Below are positions 15,509 through 25,365 of a stretch of DNA of 64,000 nucleotides, in pieces. Origin of the DNA: Pelomonas candidula. Its GTDB lineage: Bacteria > Pseudomonadota > Gammaproteobacteria > Burkholderiales > Burkholderiaceae_C. The first letter of the stretch is position 1. Each line of letters begins with the position of its first letter. The notes under the pieces were generated by a model that saw only the letters and a list, made by a program, of their open reading frames with translations, was not told the DNA's origin and did not search any database. The stretch lies in the NCBI RefSeq assembly GCF_043555985.1, contig NZ_JBIGIC010000009.1, forward strand, positions 124,001 to 188,000, read 5' to 3'. Both the position numbers and the translations under genes were made by a program.

Positions 15509-16912
15509 CTACTGCGGCGGCAGTCGCCCGCCAAGGTTCTTCAGCAGCAGCGTCGCCGCTGCCAGCTGGCGGTTGCGGGCGCTGAGCAGGCTGGATTCGG
15601 ACGACAGCAACGAGGTTTGCGCGGAACCCACGTTCAGGTAGCTGACAGTTCCAGCGCGGTATTGAGCCAACACGATGTCCAGGTTCCGCCGCGCGGCATC
15701 GAGCGCGTCGTTCTGCAAGGCAAGGGCCGCGCCGGACTCGGCGAACGCGACGAGGTTGTCCTCGACCTCCTGGAAGGCCGTCAGCACCACCTGGCGATAG
15801 TTGGCCGTCGCCACGTCGGCCGACGCGCGCGCCTGGGCCGAAGCCAGCTTGCGCTGGCCACCGTCAAAGATCGGCTGCGCCACGGCCGCGCCCACGCTCC
15901 ACAGCAGGTTGGGCGCAGACACGAGGTGCGACCACGAGGCGCCCTTGTAGCCGGCGCTGGCGGACAGGTCCACCGACGGGAAGAAGGCCGCGTCGGCAAT
16001 ACCGATCTGCGCGTAGGCCGCGACCTGGCGCGCGCGCGCCGCGGCGATGTCCGGGCGCTGTGCCAGCAGCGTGGACGGCACGAGCGTCGGCACCGCCGGC
16101 AGCTCCGGCAGGCTGGCACTGGCGGGTAGCTGGAACTGGCCCGGCAGCTTGCCCAGCTGCACGGCGATGGCGTGCTCCAGCTGCGCGCGCGCGGCGCGCG
16201 AGTCGGCGAGCTGGGACTGCACGCTACGCAGCTGAGTGCGCGCCTGCAGCACGTCGCTCTGCGCGACGACGCCGCTGGCGAAGCGCGCCTGCGTCAGGTC
16301 CAGCACCTTCTGGTTGGCGGCTTCGGTGCGCACCAGCAGGGCCTGCTGCGCCTCGGCCGTGCGCAGCGCCAGGTAGTTCTGCGTCAGCGCGGACTGGGCC
16401 GACAGGCGCAGCGCGGCGAGGTCGGCCTGGCTGGCCTGGAAGCTGGCACCCGCGGCCTTGATGCCTTCGGACAGCCGCCCCCACAGGTCGACCTCCCAGG
16501 CGGCGTTGGCGGTCAGCGAGTTGCTGGTGGACAGCGTGCGCTGGCCGGCGCTGTTCTCGACCGTCGCCGAGCGCGTCGTGCCGGCGCCGAGCGACAGCGT
16601 CGGGAAAATCGCCGAGCCGCTGGCCTGCAGCACGGCCCGCGCGGACTGCACCTGGGCCAGCGATGCGGCGAGGTTCTGGTTGCCGACGACGAGGTCGGCC
16701 TGCAGGCCGTCCAGCACCGGGTCCTTGAACAGCGTCCACCAGGCCTCGGGCACGGCCGCCTCCGGCGCGACGCGCTGCCAGTCGGTGGAACCCTTGAAGG
16801 CCGCGGGAGGAGCGGGCTCGGCCGGCGGCTTCTGCGCGGTCACGGCGCAGCCGGCGAGCAAGAAGGCCGACAGCAGGGACAGCGTCAACGGAGCGAATGC
16901 GTTCTTGGGCAT
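15509..16912 (-). CDS. RND efflux outer-membrane factor (NodT/OprM family lipoprotein)
   Basis: 467 aa. Lipoprotein signal with lipobox FLLAGC (Cys about residue 22). Two repeats of the TolC-like fold: long coiled-coil helices alternating with beta-strands, with segments WWTLFKDPVLDGL, AAWEVDLWGRL, YLALRTAEAQ, RPDIAAARARQVAAYAQIGIADAAFFP and the second-half YRAGTVSYLNV. It forms the trimeric outer-membrane tunnel for the pump encoded upstream. Only 4 bp separate it from the second pump gene, completing adaptor-pump-pump-tunnel in one operon. Confidence 0.95.
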   Translation of the reverse strand: MPKNAFAPLTLSLLSAFLLAGCAVTAQKPPAEPAPPAAFKGSTDWQRVAPEAAVPEAWWTLFKDPVLDGLQADLVVGNQNLAASLAQVQSARAVLQASGSAIFPTLSLGAGTTRSATVENSAGQRTLSTSNSLTANAAWEVDLWGRLSEGIKAAGASFQASQADLAALRLSAQSALTQNYLALRTAEAQQALLVRTEAANQKVLDLTQARFASGVVAQSDVLQARTQLRSVQSQLADSRAARAQLEHAIAVQLGKLPGQFQLPASASLPELPAVPTLVPSTLLAQRPDIAAARARQVAAYAQIGIADAAFFPSVDLSASAGYKGASWSHLVSAPNLLWSVGAAVAQPIFDGGQRKLASAQARASADVATANYRQVVLTAFQEVEDNLVAFAESGAALALQNDALDAARRNLDIVLAQYRAGTVSYLNVGSAQTSLLSSESSLLSARNRQLAAATLLLKNLGGRLPPQ

Positions 16913-16916
16913 GGTG

Positions 16917-19900
16917 TCAGGCGGCAGTCTGCAGGACGGGTGCGGTGCGGGCCGGCGCGCGGCGCTTGCGGCTCAACCGGTCCATGCAGCAGAACACGAC
17001 GGGTGTGGTGTAGAGGGTCAGCAGCTGGCTCAGCAACAGGCCGCCGACGATGGAGATGCCCAGCGGCACGCGCAGCTCGGCGCCTTCGCCGTGGCCCAGC
17101 GCCAGCGGCACGGCGCCGAACACCGCGGCCACCGTCGTCATCAGGATGGGCCGAAGCCGCAGCAGCGCAGCGCGGTAGATGGCAGCACCCGCCGACAGGT
17201 GCCGGCCGCGCTCGGCCACGGCGTCCTGCGCCGAGAGCGCGAAGTCCAGCATCATGATGGCGTTCTTCTTGACGATGCCGATCAGCAGGATCACGCCGAT
17301 CAGCGCAATGATGGTGAAGTCGGTCTTGAACAGCATCAACGCCAGCAGCGCGCCGACGCCGGCCGACGGCAACGTCGACAGGATCGTGATCGGGTGGATG
17401 AGGCTCTCGTAGAGCATGCCCAGCACGAGGTAGATCGTCACGATGGCCGCGAGGATGAGCAGCGGCTGCGACTTCAGCGAGGCCTGGAAGGCCTGGGCCG
17501 TGCCCTGGAAGCTGCCGCGCACCGACACGGGCGCGCCGCTGCCGGCCACCGCGTCGTTGATGGCCACGACGGCGTCGGACATCGACACGCCCTCCGACAG
17601 GTTGAAGCTGATCGTGCTGGCCGGCGTGCCGCTCTGGTGGTTGACGGCCAGCGGCGTGCTGGTGGTCGCCACGCGCGCCACCGCCGACAGCGGCACCTGC
17701 TGGCCGCCACTGCTGGTCAGCATCAGCCGGTTCAGCGTCTGCGGGCTCTGCAGCCACTCGGGCGCCAGCTCCAGCACGACGCGGTACTGGTTCAGCGGGT
17801 TGTAGATGACGCCCACCTGGCGCTGGCCGAAGGCGTCGTTGAGCGTGCTGTCCAGCCCGTTCATCGTCAGGCCCAGGCGCGCCAGCGCGTCGCGGTCGAC
17901 AACCAGCGACGTCTGCGAGCCCTTGTCCTGCTGGTCGGTGTTGACGTCGGTGATCTCGGGCACATCAGTCAGCGCGCGGCGGATGCGCGGCTCCCAGGTG
18001 CGCAGGTCTTCCAGCTCGTCGGCCTGCAGCGTGTACTGGTAGGTGGCGTTGGCCTGCCGGCCGCCGATGCGGATGTCCTGCACCGGTGCGAGGAAGAGGT
18101 TGGCACCGGGCACCTTGGCGAGCTTGCCGCGCAGCCGGTTGATGACGGCGTCGATGTTCTCCTTGCGCTCTTTCTGTGGCTTGAGGCTGATGAACATGTT
18201 GGCGCTGTTGCGCTGGCCGCCGCCGGTGAAGCCGGTCACGTGGGCGACGGCCGGGTCGGCACGCACGATGTCGTGGAAGGTGCGTAGCTTGATCTGCATG
18301 GACTGGAAGCTGCTGGCCTGGTCGGCCTGCACGCCGCCGATCATCAGCCCCGTGTCCTGCTGAGGGAAGAAGCCCTTGGGGATGGTCACGTACAGATGCA
18401 CGTTCAGCGCGACCACGCCCGCCAGCGCCAGCAGCGCGAGCGGCTGGTGGCGCAGCGTCCAGCGCAGCGAACGACGGTAGCCGCGCATCAGCCCGCGCTG
18501 CAGGCCGGCCAGCCAGCGGGCGAAGCGGCCCGAGGCCCTGGCCTCGGCGTGCGGGCGCAGCAGCGTGGCTGCCATCATCGGCGTCGTGGTCAGCGACACG
18601 ACCATCGACACGAGGATGGCCACCGACAACACGACGGCGAACTCGCGGAACAGCCGCCCGACGATGCCGCCCATCGCCAGGATGGGGATGAAGACGGCGA
18701 TCAGGCTCAGCGAGATGGACACCACCGTGAAGCCGATCTCCCGGGCGCCCTTGAGCGCAGCCTGCAGAGGCGTCTCACCGCGCTCGATATGGCGCGAGAT
18801 GTTCTCCAGCACGACGATGGCGTCGTCGACGACGAAGCCCGTGGCCACCGTCATCGCCATCAGCGACAGGTTGTCGATGCTGTAACCCAGCAGATACATG
18901 ACACCGGCCGTGCCTGCCAGCGACACCGGCACGGCCACGGCCGGCAGCAGCGCGGCGCGCAGCCGGCGCAGGAAGATGAACACGACGACGATGACCAGGC
19001 CGAACGAGATGGCCAGCGTGCGCTGGACCTCGCTGATGCTGCCGCGGATGGTCGACGTGCGGTCCATGACGACGTTGACGTCGATGGCCGGCGAGATGGA
19101 CGCACGCAGCTGCGGCAACAGCGCGCGCACCGTGTCGACCGTCTTGATGATGTTGGCGCCCGGCGCCTTGTTCAGGATCAGCATGACGGCGGACTTGCCG
19201 TCGGCCAGGCCGTCGTTGCGCAGGTCCTGCACGCTGTCCTCGATGGTCGCCACGTCGCGCAGGTGCACGGCGGCGCCGCTCTTGTAGCTCAGCACCAGCG
19301 GCGCGTAGTCGCTGGCCAGGCGGGCCTGGTCGTTGGCGGCGATCTGCCAGGCGCGGTCGTCCGCCTCCAGCATGCCCTTGGGCCGGTTGGCGTTGGTCGC
19401 CACCACGGCCGCCCGCACCTGCTCCAGCGAGATGCCCTGGGACGACAGCTTGTTCGGGTCCAGCTCGATGCGCACCGCCGGCAGCGCGCCGCCGCCCACG
19501 GTGACCTGGCCCACGCCGTCCACCTGCGACAGCCGCTGCGCCAGCACCGTGGACGCGGCGTCGTACATCTGGCCACGCGTCAGCGTCGGGGACGTCAGCG
19601 ACACGATCATGATGGGCGCGTCGGCCGGGTTGACCTTGCGGTAAGTCGGGTTGCTGGGCATGCCCGACGGCAGCAGCGAGCGCGACGCATTGATGCCGGC
19701 CTGCACGTCGCGCGCGGCGGCGTCGATGCTGCGGCTGAGGTCGAACTGCAGCGTGATGCGCGTGTTGCCCAACGAAGACGACGACGTGATCTCGGTGACG
19801 CCGGCGATGCTGCCCAGCGTGCGCTCCAGCGGCGTGGCGACCGTGGCGGCCATCGTGTCCGGGCTGGCGCCGGGCAGCGAAGCGCTGACCGAGATGGTCG

Positions 19901-20027
19901 GGAACTCCACCTGCGGCAGTGGCGCGATGGGCAGCAGCAGGTAGGCGATGGCGCCGGCCAGTGCGATGCCGCAGGTGATCAGCGCCGTGCCGATGGGGCG
20001 TTCGATGAAGACACGCGACAGGTTCAC
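16917..20027 (-). CDS. mdtC: RND efflux permease, MdtC-like
   Basis: 1036 aa proton-driven inner-membrane pump subunit. Twelve predicted membrane helices arranged as 1 + 5 + 1 + 5, with two large periplasmic porter/docking domains (about residues 35-335 and 560-860). Helix 4 carries the proton-relay Asp pair (FVVDDAIVVLENI). The N-terminus NLSRVFIERPIGTAL is typical of the MdtC half of heterotrimeric MdtBC pumps. Its start overlaps the stop of the upstream paralogue (ATGA). Substrates of MdtABC-type pumps include bile salts and novobiocin; the specificity here is not predictable. Symbol by analogy. Confidence 0.92.
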   Translation of the reverse strand: MNLSRVFIERPIGTALITCGIALAGAIAYLLLPIAPLPQVEFPTISVSASLPGASPDTMAATVATPLERTLGSIAGVTEITSSSSLGNTRITLQFDLSRSIDAAARDVQAGINASRSLLPSGMPSNPTYRKVNPADAPIMIVSLTSPTLTRGQMYDAASTVLAQRLSQVDGVGQVTVGGGALPAVRIELDPNKLSSQGISLEQVRAAVVATNANRPKGMLEADDRAWQIAANDQARLASDYAPLVLSYKSGAAVHLRDVATIEDSVQDLRNDGLADGKSAVMLILNKAPGANIIKTVDTVRALLPQLRASISPAIDVNVVMDRTSTIRGSISEVQRTLAISFGLVIVVVFIFLRRLRAALLPAVAVPVSLAGTAGVMYLLGYSIDNLSLMAMTVATGFVVDDAIVVLENISRHIERGETPLQAALKGAREIGFTVVSISLSLIAVFIPILAMGGIVGRLFREFAVVLSVAILVSMVVSLTTTPMMAATLLRPHAEARASGRFARWLAGLQRGLMRGYRRSLRWTLRHQPLALLALAGVVALNVHLYVTIPKGFFPQQDTGLMIGGVQADQASSFQSMQIKLRTFHDIVRADPAVAHVTGFTGGGQRNSANMFISLKPQKERKENIDAVINRLRGKLAKVPGANLFLAPVQDIRIGGRQANATYQYTLQADELEDLRTWEPRIRRALTDVPEITDVNTDQQDKGSQTSLVVDRDALARLGLTMNGLDSTLNDAFGQRQVGVIYNPLNQYRVVLELAPEWLQSPQTLNRLMLTSSGGQQVPLSAVARVATTSTPLAVNHQSGTPASTISFNLSEGVSMSDAVVAINDAVAGSGAPVSVRGSFQGTAQAFQASLKSQPLLILAAIVTIYLVLGMLYESLIHPITILSTLPSAGVGALLALMLFKTDFTIIALIGVILLIGIVKKNAIMMLDFALSAQDAVAERGRHLSAGAAIYRAALLRLRPILMTTVAAVFGAVPLALGHGEGAELRVPLGISIVGGLLLSQLLTLYTTPVVFCCMDRLSRKRRAPARTAPVLQTAA

Positions 20028-23000
20028 GCCGGTGCCCCTTGTGCGTGGCGGCCGCGCTTCAGGCGTGCAGCCAGCGCCGCGAAGCCCAGGTAGATGACCG
20101 GCGTCGTGAACAGCGTCAGCAGCTGGCTGACGATGAGGCCGCCCACCATGACCACGCCGAGCGGATGGCGCAGCTCGCTGCCCACGCCGGTGCCCAGCAT
20201 CAGCGGCAGCGCGCCCAGCAGCGCGGCCATCGTCGTCATCAGGATGGGGCGGAAGCGCAGCAGACAGGCCTGGCGGATGGCTTCGCGGGCGCTGAGCCCA
20301 AGGTCACGCTCGGCTTCCAGCGCGAAGTCGATCATCATGATCGCGTTCTTCTTGACGATGCCGATCAGCAGCACGATGCCGATGATGGCGATGATGTCCA
20401 GGTCCAGCCGGAAGGCCAGCAGCGCCAGCAGCGCCCCCAGCCCGGCGGACGGCAGCGTGGACAGGATGGTCAGCGGGTGGATGGTGCTCTCGTAGAGCAC
20501 GCCCAGCACGATATACATCGTCACGATGGCCGCCAGGATGAGCAGCAGCGTGCTGGTGAGCGACGCCTGGAAGGCCAGCGCCGCGCCCTCGAAGCGCGTC
20601 TCCACGCTCAGTGGCAGTTGCAGTGCGTCGACCTCGGCGCGGATGGCCTTGACCGCGTCGCCCAGCGACGCGCCCGGCGCGAGGTTGAAGGAGATCGTCG
20701 CCGACGGGAACTGCGCCACGTGGTTCACGGCCAGCGGGGCCGCCCGCTCGCTGAACTTCGCCACCGAGCTGAGCGGCACCTGCGTGTTGCCCGTGCCCGG
20801 CACGTACAGCCGCTGCAGCGCCGACAGGCCCGCGCGGTCGCGCTGCGCCACCTCCAGCACGACGCGGTACTGGTTGCTCTGCGTGAAGATCGTCGAGATC
20901 AGCCGCTGGCCGAAGGCGCTGTAGAGCGCGCTGTCGATGGCCGCCACGCTGACGCCCAGCCGCCCGGCCGCGTCGCGGTCGATGTCGACGAAGGCCTGCA
21001 GCCCCTGCTCCTGCTGGTCGCTGGCGACGTCGGCGATCTGCTTCACGTCGCGCAGCCGCTGCAGCACGGCGGTCGTCGAGCGGCTCAGCTCGGCGATGTC
21101 GGGCGAGCTCAGCGTGAACTGGTATTGGGTCTTGGCGACGCGGTCCTCGATGGTCAGGTCCTGCACCGGCTGCAGGAACAGCGAGATGCCGGGCTCCTCG
21201 GCCGCCGCGGCAGCGACGCGGCGCGACACCTCGGTGGCGCTGGCGCCGCGCGCCTCCTTGGCTTTCAGCGAGATTTGCAGCCGGCCCTGGTTCAGCGTCG
21301 TGTTGCCGCCGTCCACGCCGATGAATGACGACACGCTGTCCACGGCCGGGTCCTGCAGCACGCGCTCGGCGATGCGCTGCTGGTGCTCGGCCATGGCCGC
21401 GAACGAGGTCGACTGCGCGGCCTCGGTGATGCCCTGGATCTGGCCCGTGTCCTGCACCGGGAAGAAGCCCTTGGGCACCAGCAGGTAGAGCACGCCGGTC
21501 AGCCCCAGTGTCGCGACGAAGACGATCAGCGTCGCGGCCTGGCGGTCCAGCACCCAGTCCAGCATGCGGCCGTAGGCGGCGATGGTGTCATCGAAGGCCT
21601 TGCCCACCAGGCGCCAGACGCGGCCGTGGTCCTCGTCGTGTTCGTGCTTGAGCAGCCGCGCGCACATCATCGGCGTCAGCGTCAGCGACACGAAGGCCGA
21701 GATCAGGATGGAGACCGCCAGCGTGATCGCAAACTCGTGGAACAGCCGGCCGACGACGTCGCCCATGAACAGCAGCGGGATCAGCACGGCGATCAGCGAC
21801 ACCGTCAGCGAGATGATCGTGAAGCCGATCTGCTTGGAGCCGGACTGCGCGGCGGCGTAGGCGCTGACGCTCTCGCCGCCCTCCTCCATGTGGCGCGCGA
21901 TGTTCTCGATCATGACGATGGCGTCGTCGACGACGAAGCCGGTGGAGATCACCAGCGCCATCAAGGTCAGGTTGTTGATCGAGAAACCGGCGAGATACAT
22001 GACGCCGAAGGTGCCCACCAGCGACACCGGCACGGCAACCGCCGGGATGACGGTGGCCGGCACGCTGCGCAGGAACACGAAGATGACGCCGATGACCAGC
22101 ACGACGGCGAACAGCAGCTCGTGCTGCACGTCGGTGACGGACGCGCGGATGGTCGTCGTGCGGTCGCTGAGCAGCTGCACGTCCAGCGACGCCGGCAGGC
22201 TGGCCTGCAGCTGCGGCAACACCGCGCGCACGCGGTCCACCGTCTCGATGACGTTGGCGCCGGGCTGGCGCTGCACGTTCAGGATGACGGCCGACACCGA
22301 CGGTTTGCCGGCCTGCCCGGCCCACGCGGCCAGCCGCAGGTTCTCGGCGTCGTCCACCAGCGCCGCCACGTCCTTCAGCCGCACGGCATTGCCGTTCTTG
22401 TAGGCGATGACGAGGTTGGCGTATTCGCTGGCGTTCTTCAGCTGGTCGTTGGCATCCAGCGTGGAGGCGCGCAGCGGGCCGTCGAAGCTGCCCTTGGACT
22501 GGTTGACGTTGGCCGCCGAGATGGCCGTGCGCACGTCGTCGATGGACAGGCCCAGCGTGGCCAGCGCGCCGGGGTCGGCCTGGATGCGCACGGCCGGCCG
22601 CCGGCCACCCGCGATGGCCACCAGGCCCACGCCCGGCACCTGCGAGATCTTCTGCGCGAGGCGGTTCTCGACGAGATCGTGCACGCGCGTGATCGGCAGC
22701 GTGGACGAGCTGACGGCAATAGTCAGCACCGGCGCGTCGGCCGGGTTGACCTTGCTGTAAACCGGCGGCATCGGCAGGTCCGTGGGCAGCAGGTTGCTGC
22801 CGGCGTTGATGGCCGCCTGCACCTCCTGCTCGGCCACGTCCAGCGCCATGCTCAGGTCGAAGCGCAGCGTGATGACCGACGCGCCGCCCGAGCTGCTGGA
22901 CGACATCTGCGCCAGGCCCGGCATCTGGCCGAACTGGCGCTCCAGCGGCGCCGTGACGGAGGACGTCATCACGTCGGGGCTGGCGCCGGGGTAGAGCGTC

Positions 23001-23143
23001 GTGACCTGGATGGTGGGGTAGTCCACCTCGGGCAGGGCCGACACCGGCAGCAGCCGGTAGGCCAACGCGCCGGCCAGCACGATGGCCAGCATCAGCAGCG
23101 ACGTCGCGACCGGCCGCGCGATGAAGAGACGGGACGGGTTCAT
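20024..23143 (-). CDS. mdtB: RND efflux permease, MdtB-like
   Basis: 1039 aa, paralogous to the neighbouring permease with the same 12-helix/two-loop plan. N-terminus NPSRLFIARPVATSLL is as in MdtB. The helix-4 motif is FVVDDAIVMIENIARH with both Asp residues; FxGDVVGRLFHEF and MMCARLL segments are present. Two distinct RND genes in tandem indicate a heteromeric pump of the MdtB2C type. It starts 5 bp after the adaptor gene. Confidence 0.93.
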   Translation of the reverse strand: MNPSRLFIARPVATSLLMLAIVLAGALAYRLLPVSALPEVDYPTIQVTTLYPGASPDVMTSSVTAPLERQFGQMPGLAQMSSSSSGGASVITLRFDLSMALDVAEQEVQAAINAGSNLLPTDLPMPPVYSKVNPADAPVLTIAVSSSTLPITRVHDLVENRLAQKISQVPGVGLVAIAGGRRPAVRIQADPGALATLGLSIDDVRTAISAANVNQSKGSFDGPLRASTLDANDQLKNASEYANLVIAYKNGNAVRLKDVAALVDDAENLRLAAWAGQAGKPSVSAVILNVQRQPGANVIETVDRVRAVLPQLQASLPASLDVQLLSDRTTTIRASVTDVQHELLFAVVLVIGVIFVFLRSVPATVIPAVAVPVSLVGTFGVMYLAGFSINNLTLMALVISTGFVVDDAIVMIENIARHMEEGGESVSAYAAAQSGSKQIGFTIISLTVSLIAVLIPLLFMGDVVGRLFHEFAITLAVSILISAFVSLTLTPMMCARLLKHEHDEDHGRVWRLVGKAFDDTIAAYGRMLDWVLDRQAATLIVFVATLGLTGVLYLLVPKGFFPVQDTGQIQGITEAAQSTSFAAMAEHQQRIAERVLQDPAVDSVSSFIGVDGGNTTLNQGRLQISLKAKEARGASATEVSRRVAAAAAEEPGISLFLQPVQDLTIEDRVAKTQYQFTLSSPDIAELSRSTTAVLQRLRDVKQIADVASDQQEQGLQAFVDIDRDAAGRLGVSVAAIDSALYSAFGQRLISTIFTQSNQYRVVLEVAQRDRAGLSALQRLYVPGTGNTQVPLSSVAKFSERAAPLAVNHVAQFPSATISFNLAPGASLGDAVKAIRAEVDALQLPLSVETRFEGAALAFQASLTSTLLLILAAIVTMYIVLGVLYESTIHPLTILSTLPSAGLGALLALLAFRLDLDIIAIIGIVLLIGIVKKNAIMMIDFALEAERDLGLSAREAIRQACLLRFRPILMTTMAALLGALPLMLGTGVGSELRHPLGVVMVGGLIVSQLLTLFTTPVIYLGFAALAARLKRGRHAQGAPA

Positions 23144-23147
23144 CGGC

Positions 23148-24650
23148 TTACTGAGCCGGAGCCGAGGCGCGCTGCTGCTGGAACCACGCGCGTCGCTCGT
23201 CGGGGCTCATTGCCTTGATCTTGTCGACCATCTCGGGTGGCACGCGGTCCATCCAGCGCGGGCGCTCGCTGCCGCTATCGCCGGTGCCGCCACCGCTGGC
23301 GGCGGCTGCGGCTGCGGCTGCGACGTGGCCAGCACCCGCTGCGCTCGCCCCACTCGCGGCGCCAGCCGCGCCCTGGTTGCGGCCACGCCAGCCACCCGCC
23401 CCCGGCGCGCCACCGGCCGGTGCCTTGATGACCTCGGCCTTGCCGCCGTCGCGCAGGCGGTCGGCGCCGTCGATGACGACCTGGTCGCCCGGCTTGAGCT
23501 CGCCTTGCACGGCCGTGGACTCGCCGTCCGTCGCCAGGATCTGCACCTTGCGCAGCGCCACGGTGCCGTCGCCCACGACGTAGACGTAGGTGCCCGGCGT
23601 GCCACGCTGCACGGCCGCCGTCGGGATGACCAGCACGCCCTTCAACGTGTCCAGCTGCAGCCTCACGTTGACGAACTGGTTGGGGAACAGGCTGCCGTCC
23701 TTGTTGTCGAACAGCGCCTTGACCTTGATGGTGCCGGTGCTCGCGTCGATGGCGTTGTCGGTGCTGGCAACGCGGCCTTCGGCCAGCTTGAGCTTGCGCT
23801 CGCGGTCCCAGGCCTGCACGGGCAGCGGCTCCTTGTCGCCCAGTTGCTGGCGGATGCGGGCCAGGCGCGCGTCCGGCACGGCGAAGACAACGGCCGCCGG
23901 CTGCGTCTGCGCGATGCTGAGGAGGCCGTTGGCGTCGGTGGGCGTCACGTTGTTGCCCAGGTCGGCCTGCTTCAGGCCCGCCTGGCCCGAAATAGGCGCC
24001 GTGACGCGCGTGTAGGACAGCTGCAGCTTCGCGTTGTCCAGCGTAGCCTGGTCGGACAGGGCGGTCGCCTCCAGCTGGCGCACCAGCGCCTGCTGCGTGT
24101 CCAGCTGTTGGCGCGGCGCAGCCTCCTGCGCGACGAGATCCTTGTAGCGGGCCAGGTCGGCACGGGCGTTTTCCAGCTGCGCCTTGTCACGGGCCAGCGC
24201 CGCCAGGGCCTGGTCGCGTGCGATCTCGAAAGGCCGCGGGTCGATGACGGCCAGCAGCTGGCCGGCCTTGACCGGCTGGCCTTCCTTGAAGTGGATGCTC
24301 TTGAGTTCGCCACTGACCTTGGCGCGCACGACGGCCGTGTTGGCCGACGCGATGCTGCCGATGGCATCGATGGTGACAGCCAGGTCGCGCCGCTGCACAG
24401 TCGCCACCGACACGGGCTGCAACCCGCCGCGGCCGAAGCGGCCGCCGGCACCGCCGGGGCCACCACCCGGGCGCCCACCGCCTGCGCCGGACGCTGCCGA
24501 CGCCGCGCCGGCCGAGCCTTCCGCACCACCGCTGTCGCGGCCTCTCCACCACCAGAGCGCCGCCGCGACGACGGCAATGACTATGACGATCAGCACCCCT
24601 GTGCGGGCCGCGCCGGCCGACTTGCCGCGCTTGGATTCGTTGTTCTGCAT
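23148..24650 (-). CDS. mdtA: RND efflux membrane-fusion (adaptor) protein, MdtA-like
   Basis: 500 aa from the ATG at 24650. The N-terminal membrane anchor (about residues 15-32, ending WWW) is followed by a Gly-rich linker, then barrel-sandwich/lipoyl halves (AKVSGELKSIHFKEGQPVKAG and the matching VTAPISGQAGLK) around an alpha-hairpin (about 170-220), a beta-barrel and membrane-proximal domain to about 395. It bridges the pump and the outer-membrane tunnel. Odd feature: the last 100 residues form an extension, first Gly/Ala-rich with an eight-alanine run, then a helix with PRWMDRVPPEMVDKIKAM and SPDERRAWFQQ, absent from ordinary MdtA. First gene of the operon; divergent from pth. Confidence 0.92.
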   Translation of the reverse strand: MQNNESKRGKSAGAARTGVLIVIVIAVVAAALWWWRGRDSGGAEGSAGAASAASGAGGGRPGGGPGGAGGRFGRGGLQPVSVATVQRRDLAVTIDAIGSIASANTAVVRAKVSGELKSIHFKEGQPVKAGQLLAVIDPRPFEIARDQALAALARDKAQLENARADLARYKDLVAQEAAPRQQLDTQQALVRQLEATALSDQATLDNAKLQLSYTRVTAPISGQAGLKQADLGNNVTPTDANGLLSIAQTQPAAVVFAVPDARLARIRQQLGDKEPLPVQAWDRERKLKLAEGRVASTDNAIDASTGTIKVKALFDNKDGSLFPNQFVNVRLQLDTLKGVLVIPTAAVQRGTPGTYVYVVGDGTVALRKVQILATDGESTAVQGELKPGDQVVIDGADRLRDGGKAEVIKAPAGGAPGAGGWRGRNQGAAGAASGASAAGAGHVAAAAAAAASGGGTGDSGSERPRWMDRVPPEMVDKIKAMSPDERRAWFQQQRASAPAQ

Positions 24651-24732
24651 TCGGGTCCACTCCTGATGGCGCGCGAGTTTCATGCCGGAATGTAGCTAGA
24701 GCATTGCTGGGCGCAAAAGCTAGGATGCCCGC

Positions 24733-25365
24733 ATGATCAAGCTGATGGTGGGCCTGGGCAACCCGGGCGCCGAATACGAAGACACGCGCCACAACGCCGG
24801 CTTCTGGTGGATAGATGGGCTGGCCCGCGGCCTCAAGGTGAGCCTGCAGCCCGACAAGGCCTATCACGGCCTGGTGGCGCGAGTGAGCAATGCGCCCGGC
24901 GCCAGCGGCCCGATCTGGCTGCTGGAGCCCATGACCTACATGAACCTGTCCGGCAAGTCGGTCGCGGCGCTGGCGCGCTTCTTCAAGATCTCGCCGGAGG
25001 AGATCCTCGCCGTGCATGACGAGCTGGACCTCGCACCCGGCGAGATGAAGTTCAAGAAGGGCGGCGGCGACGGCGGCCACAACGGCCTGCGCGACATGCG
25101 CGCCCAGCTCGGCAGCGGTGACTTCTGGCGGCTGCGGCTGGGCATCGGCCACCCGGGCCACAAGGCCGAGGTGGCCGGCTACGTGCTGCGCAAGCCGCCG
25201 CTGGCCGAGCGCCAGGCGGTGGAGGACTGCATCGAGAAGAGTTACGCCGCCGTCGAGCTGATGCTGCGCGGCGAGATGGACAAGGCCTTGGCAAAGATTC
25301 ACGCCAAACCGCCGCGCCCCAAGCCCCCCAAACCGCAGCCGCCGGTAGACACTCCGGCCTCATGA
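24733..25365 (+). CDS. pth: Peptidyl-tRNA hydrolase
   Basis: 210 aa. Recycles peptidyl-tRNAs dropped from ribosomes. Family marks: GLGNPGAEYEDTRHNAGF with the catalytic histidine (His20), MNLSGKSV, the catalytic Asp segment AVHDELDLAPG, and the KGGGDGGHNGLRD loop. The last 20 residues are a Pro/Lys-rich tail. Essential in most bacteria. Detached from rplY here and divergent from the RND operon; its stop overlaps the next start (ATGA). Confidence 0.97.
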   Translation: MIKLMVGLGNPGAEYEDTRHNAGFWWIDGLARGLKVSLQPDKAYHGLVARVSNAPGASGPIWLLEPMTYMNLSGKSVAALARFFKISPEEILAVHDELDLAPGEMKFKKGGGDGGHNGLRDMRAQLGSGDFWRLRLGIGHPGHKAEVAGYVLRKPPLAERQAVEDCIEKSYAAVELMLRGEMDKALAKIHAKPPRPKPPKPQPPVDTPAS

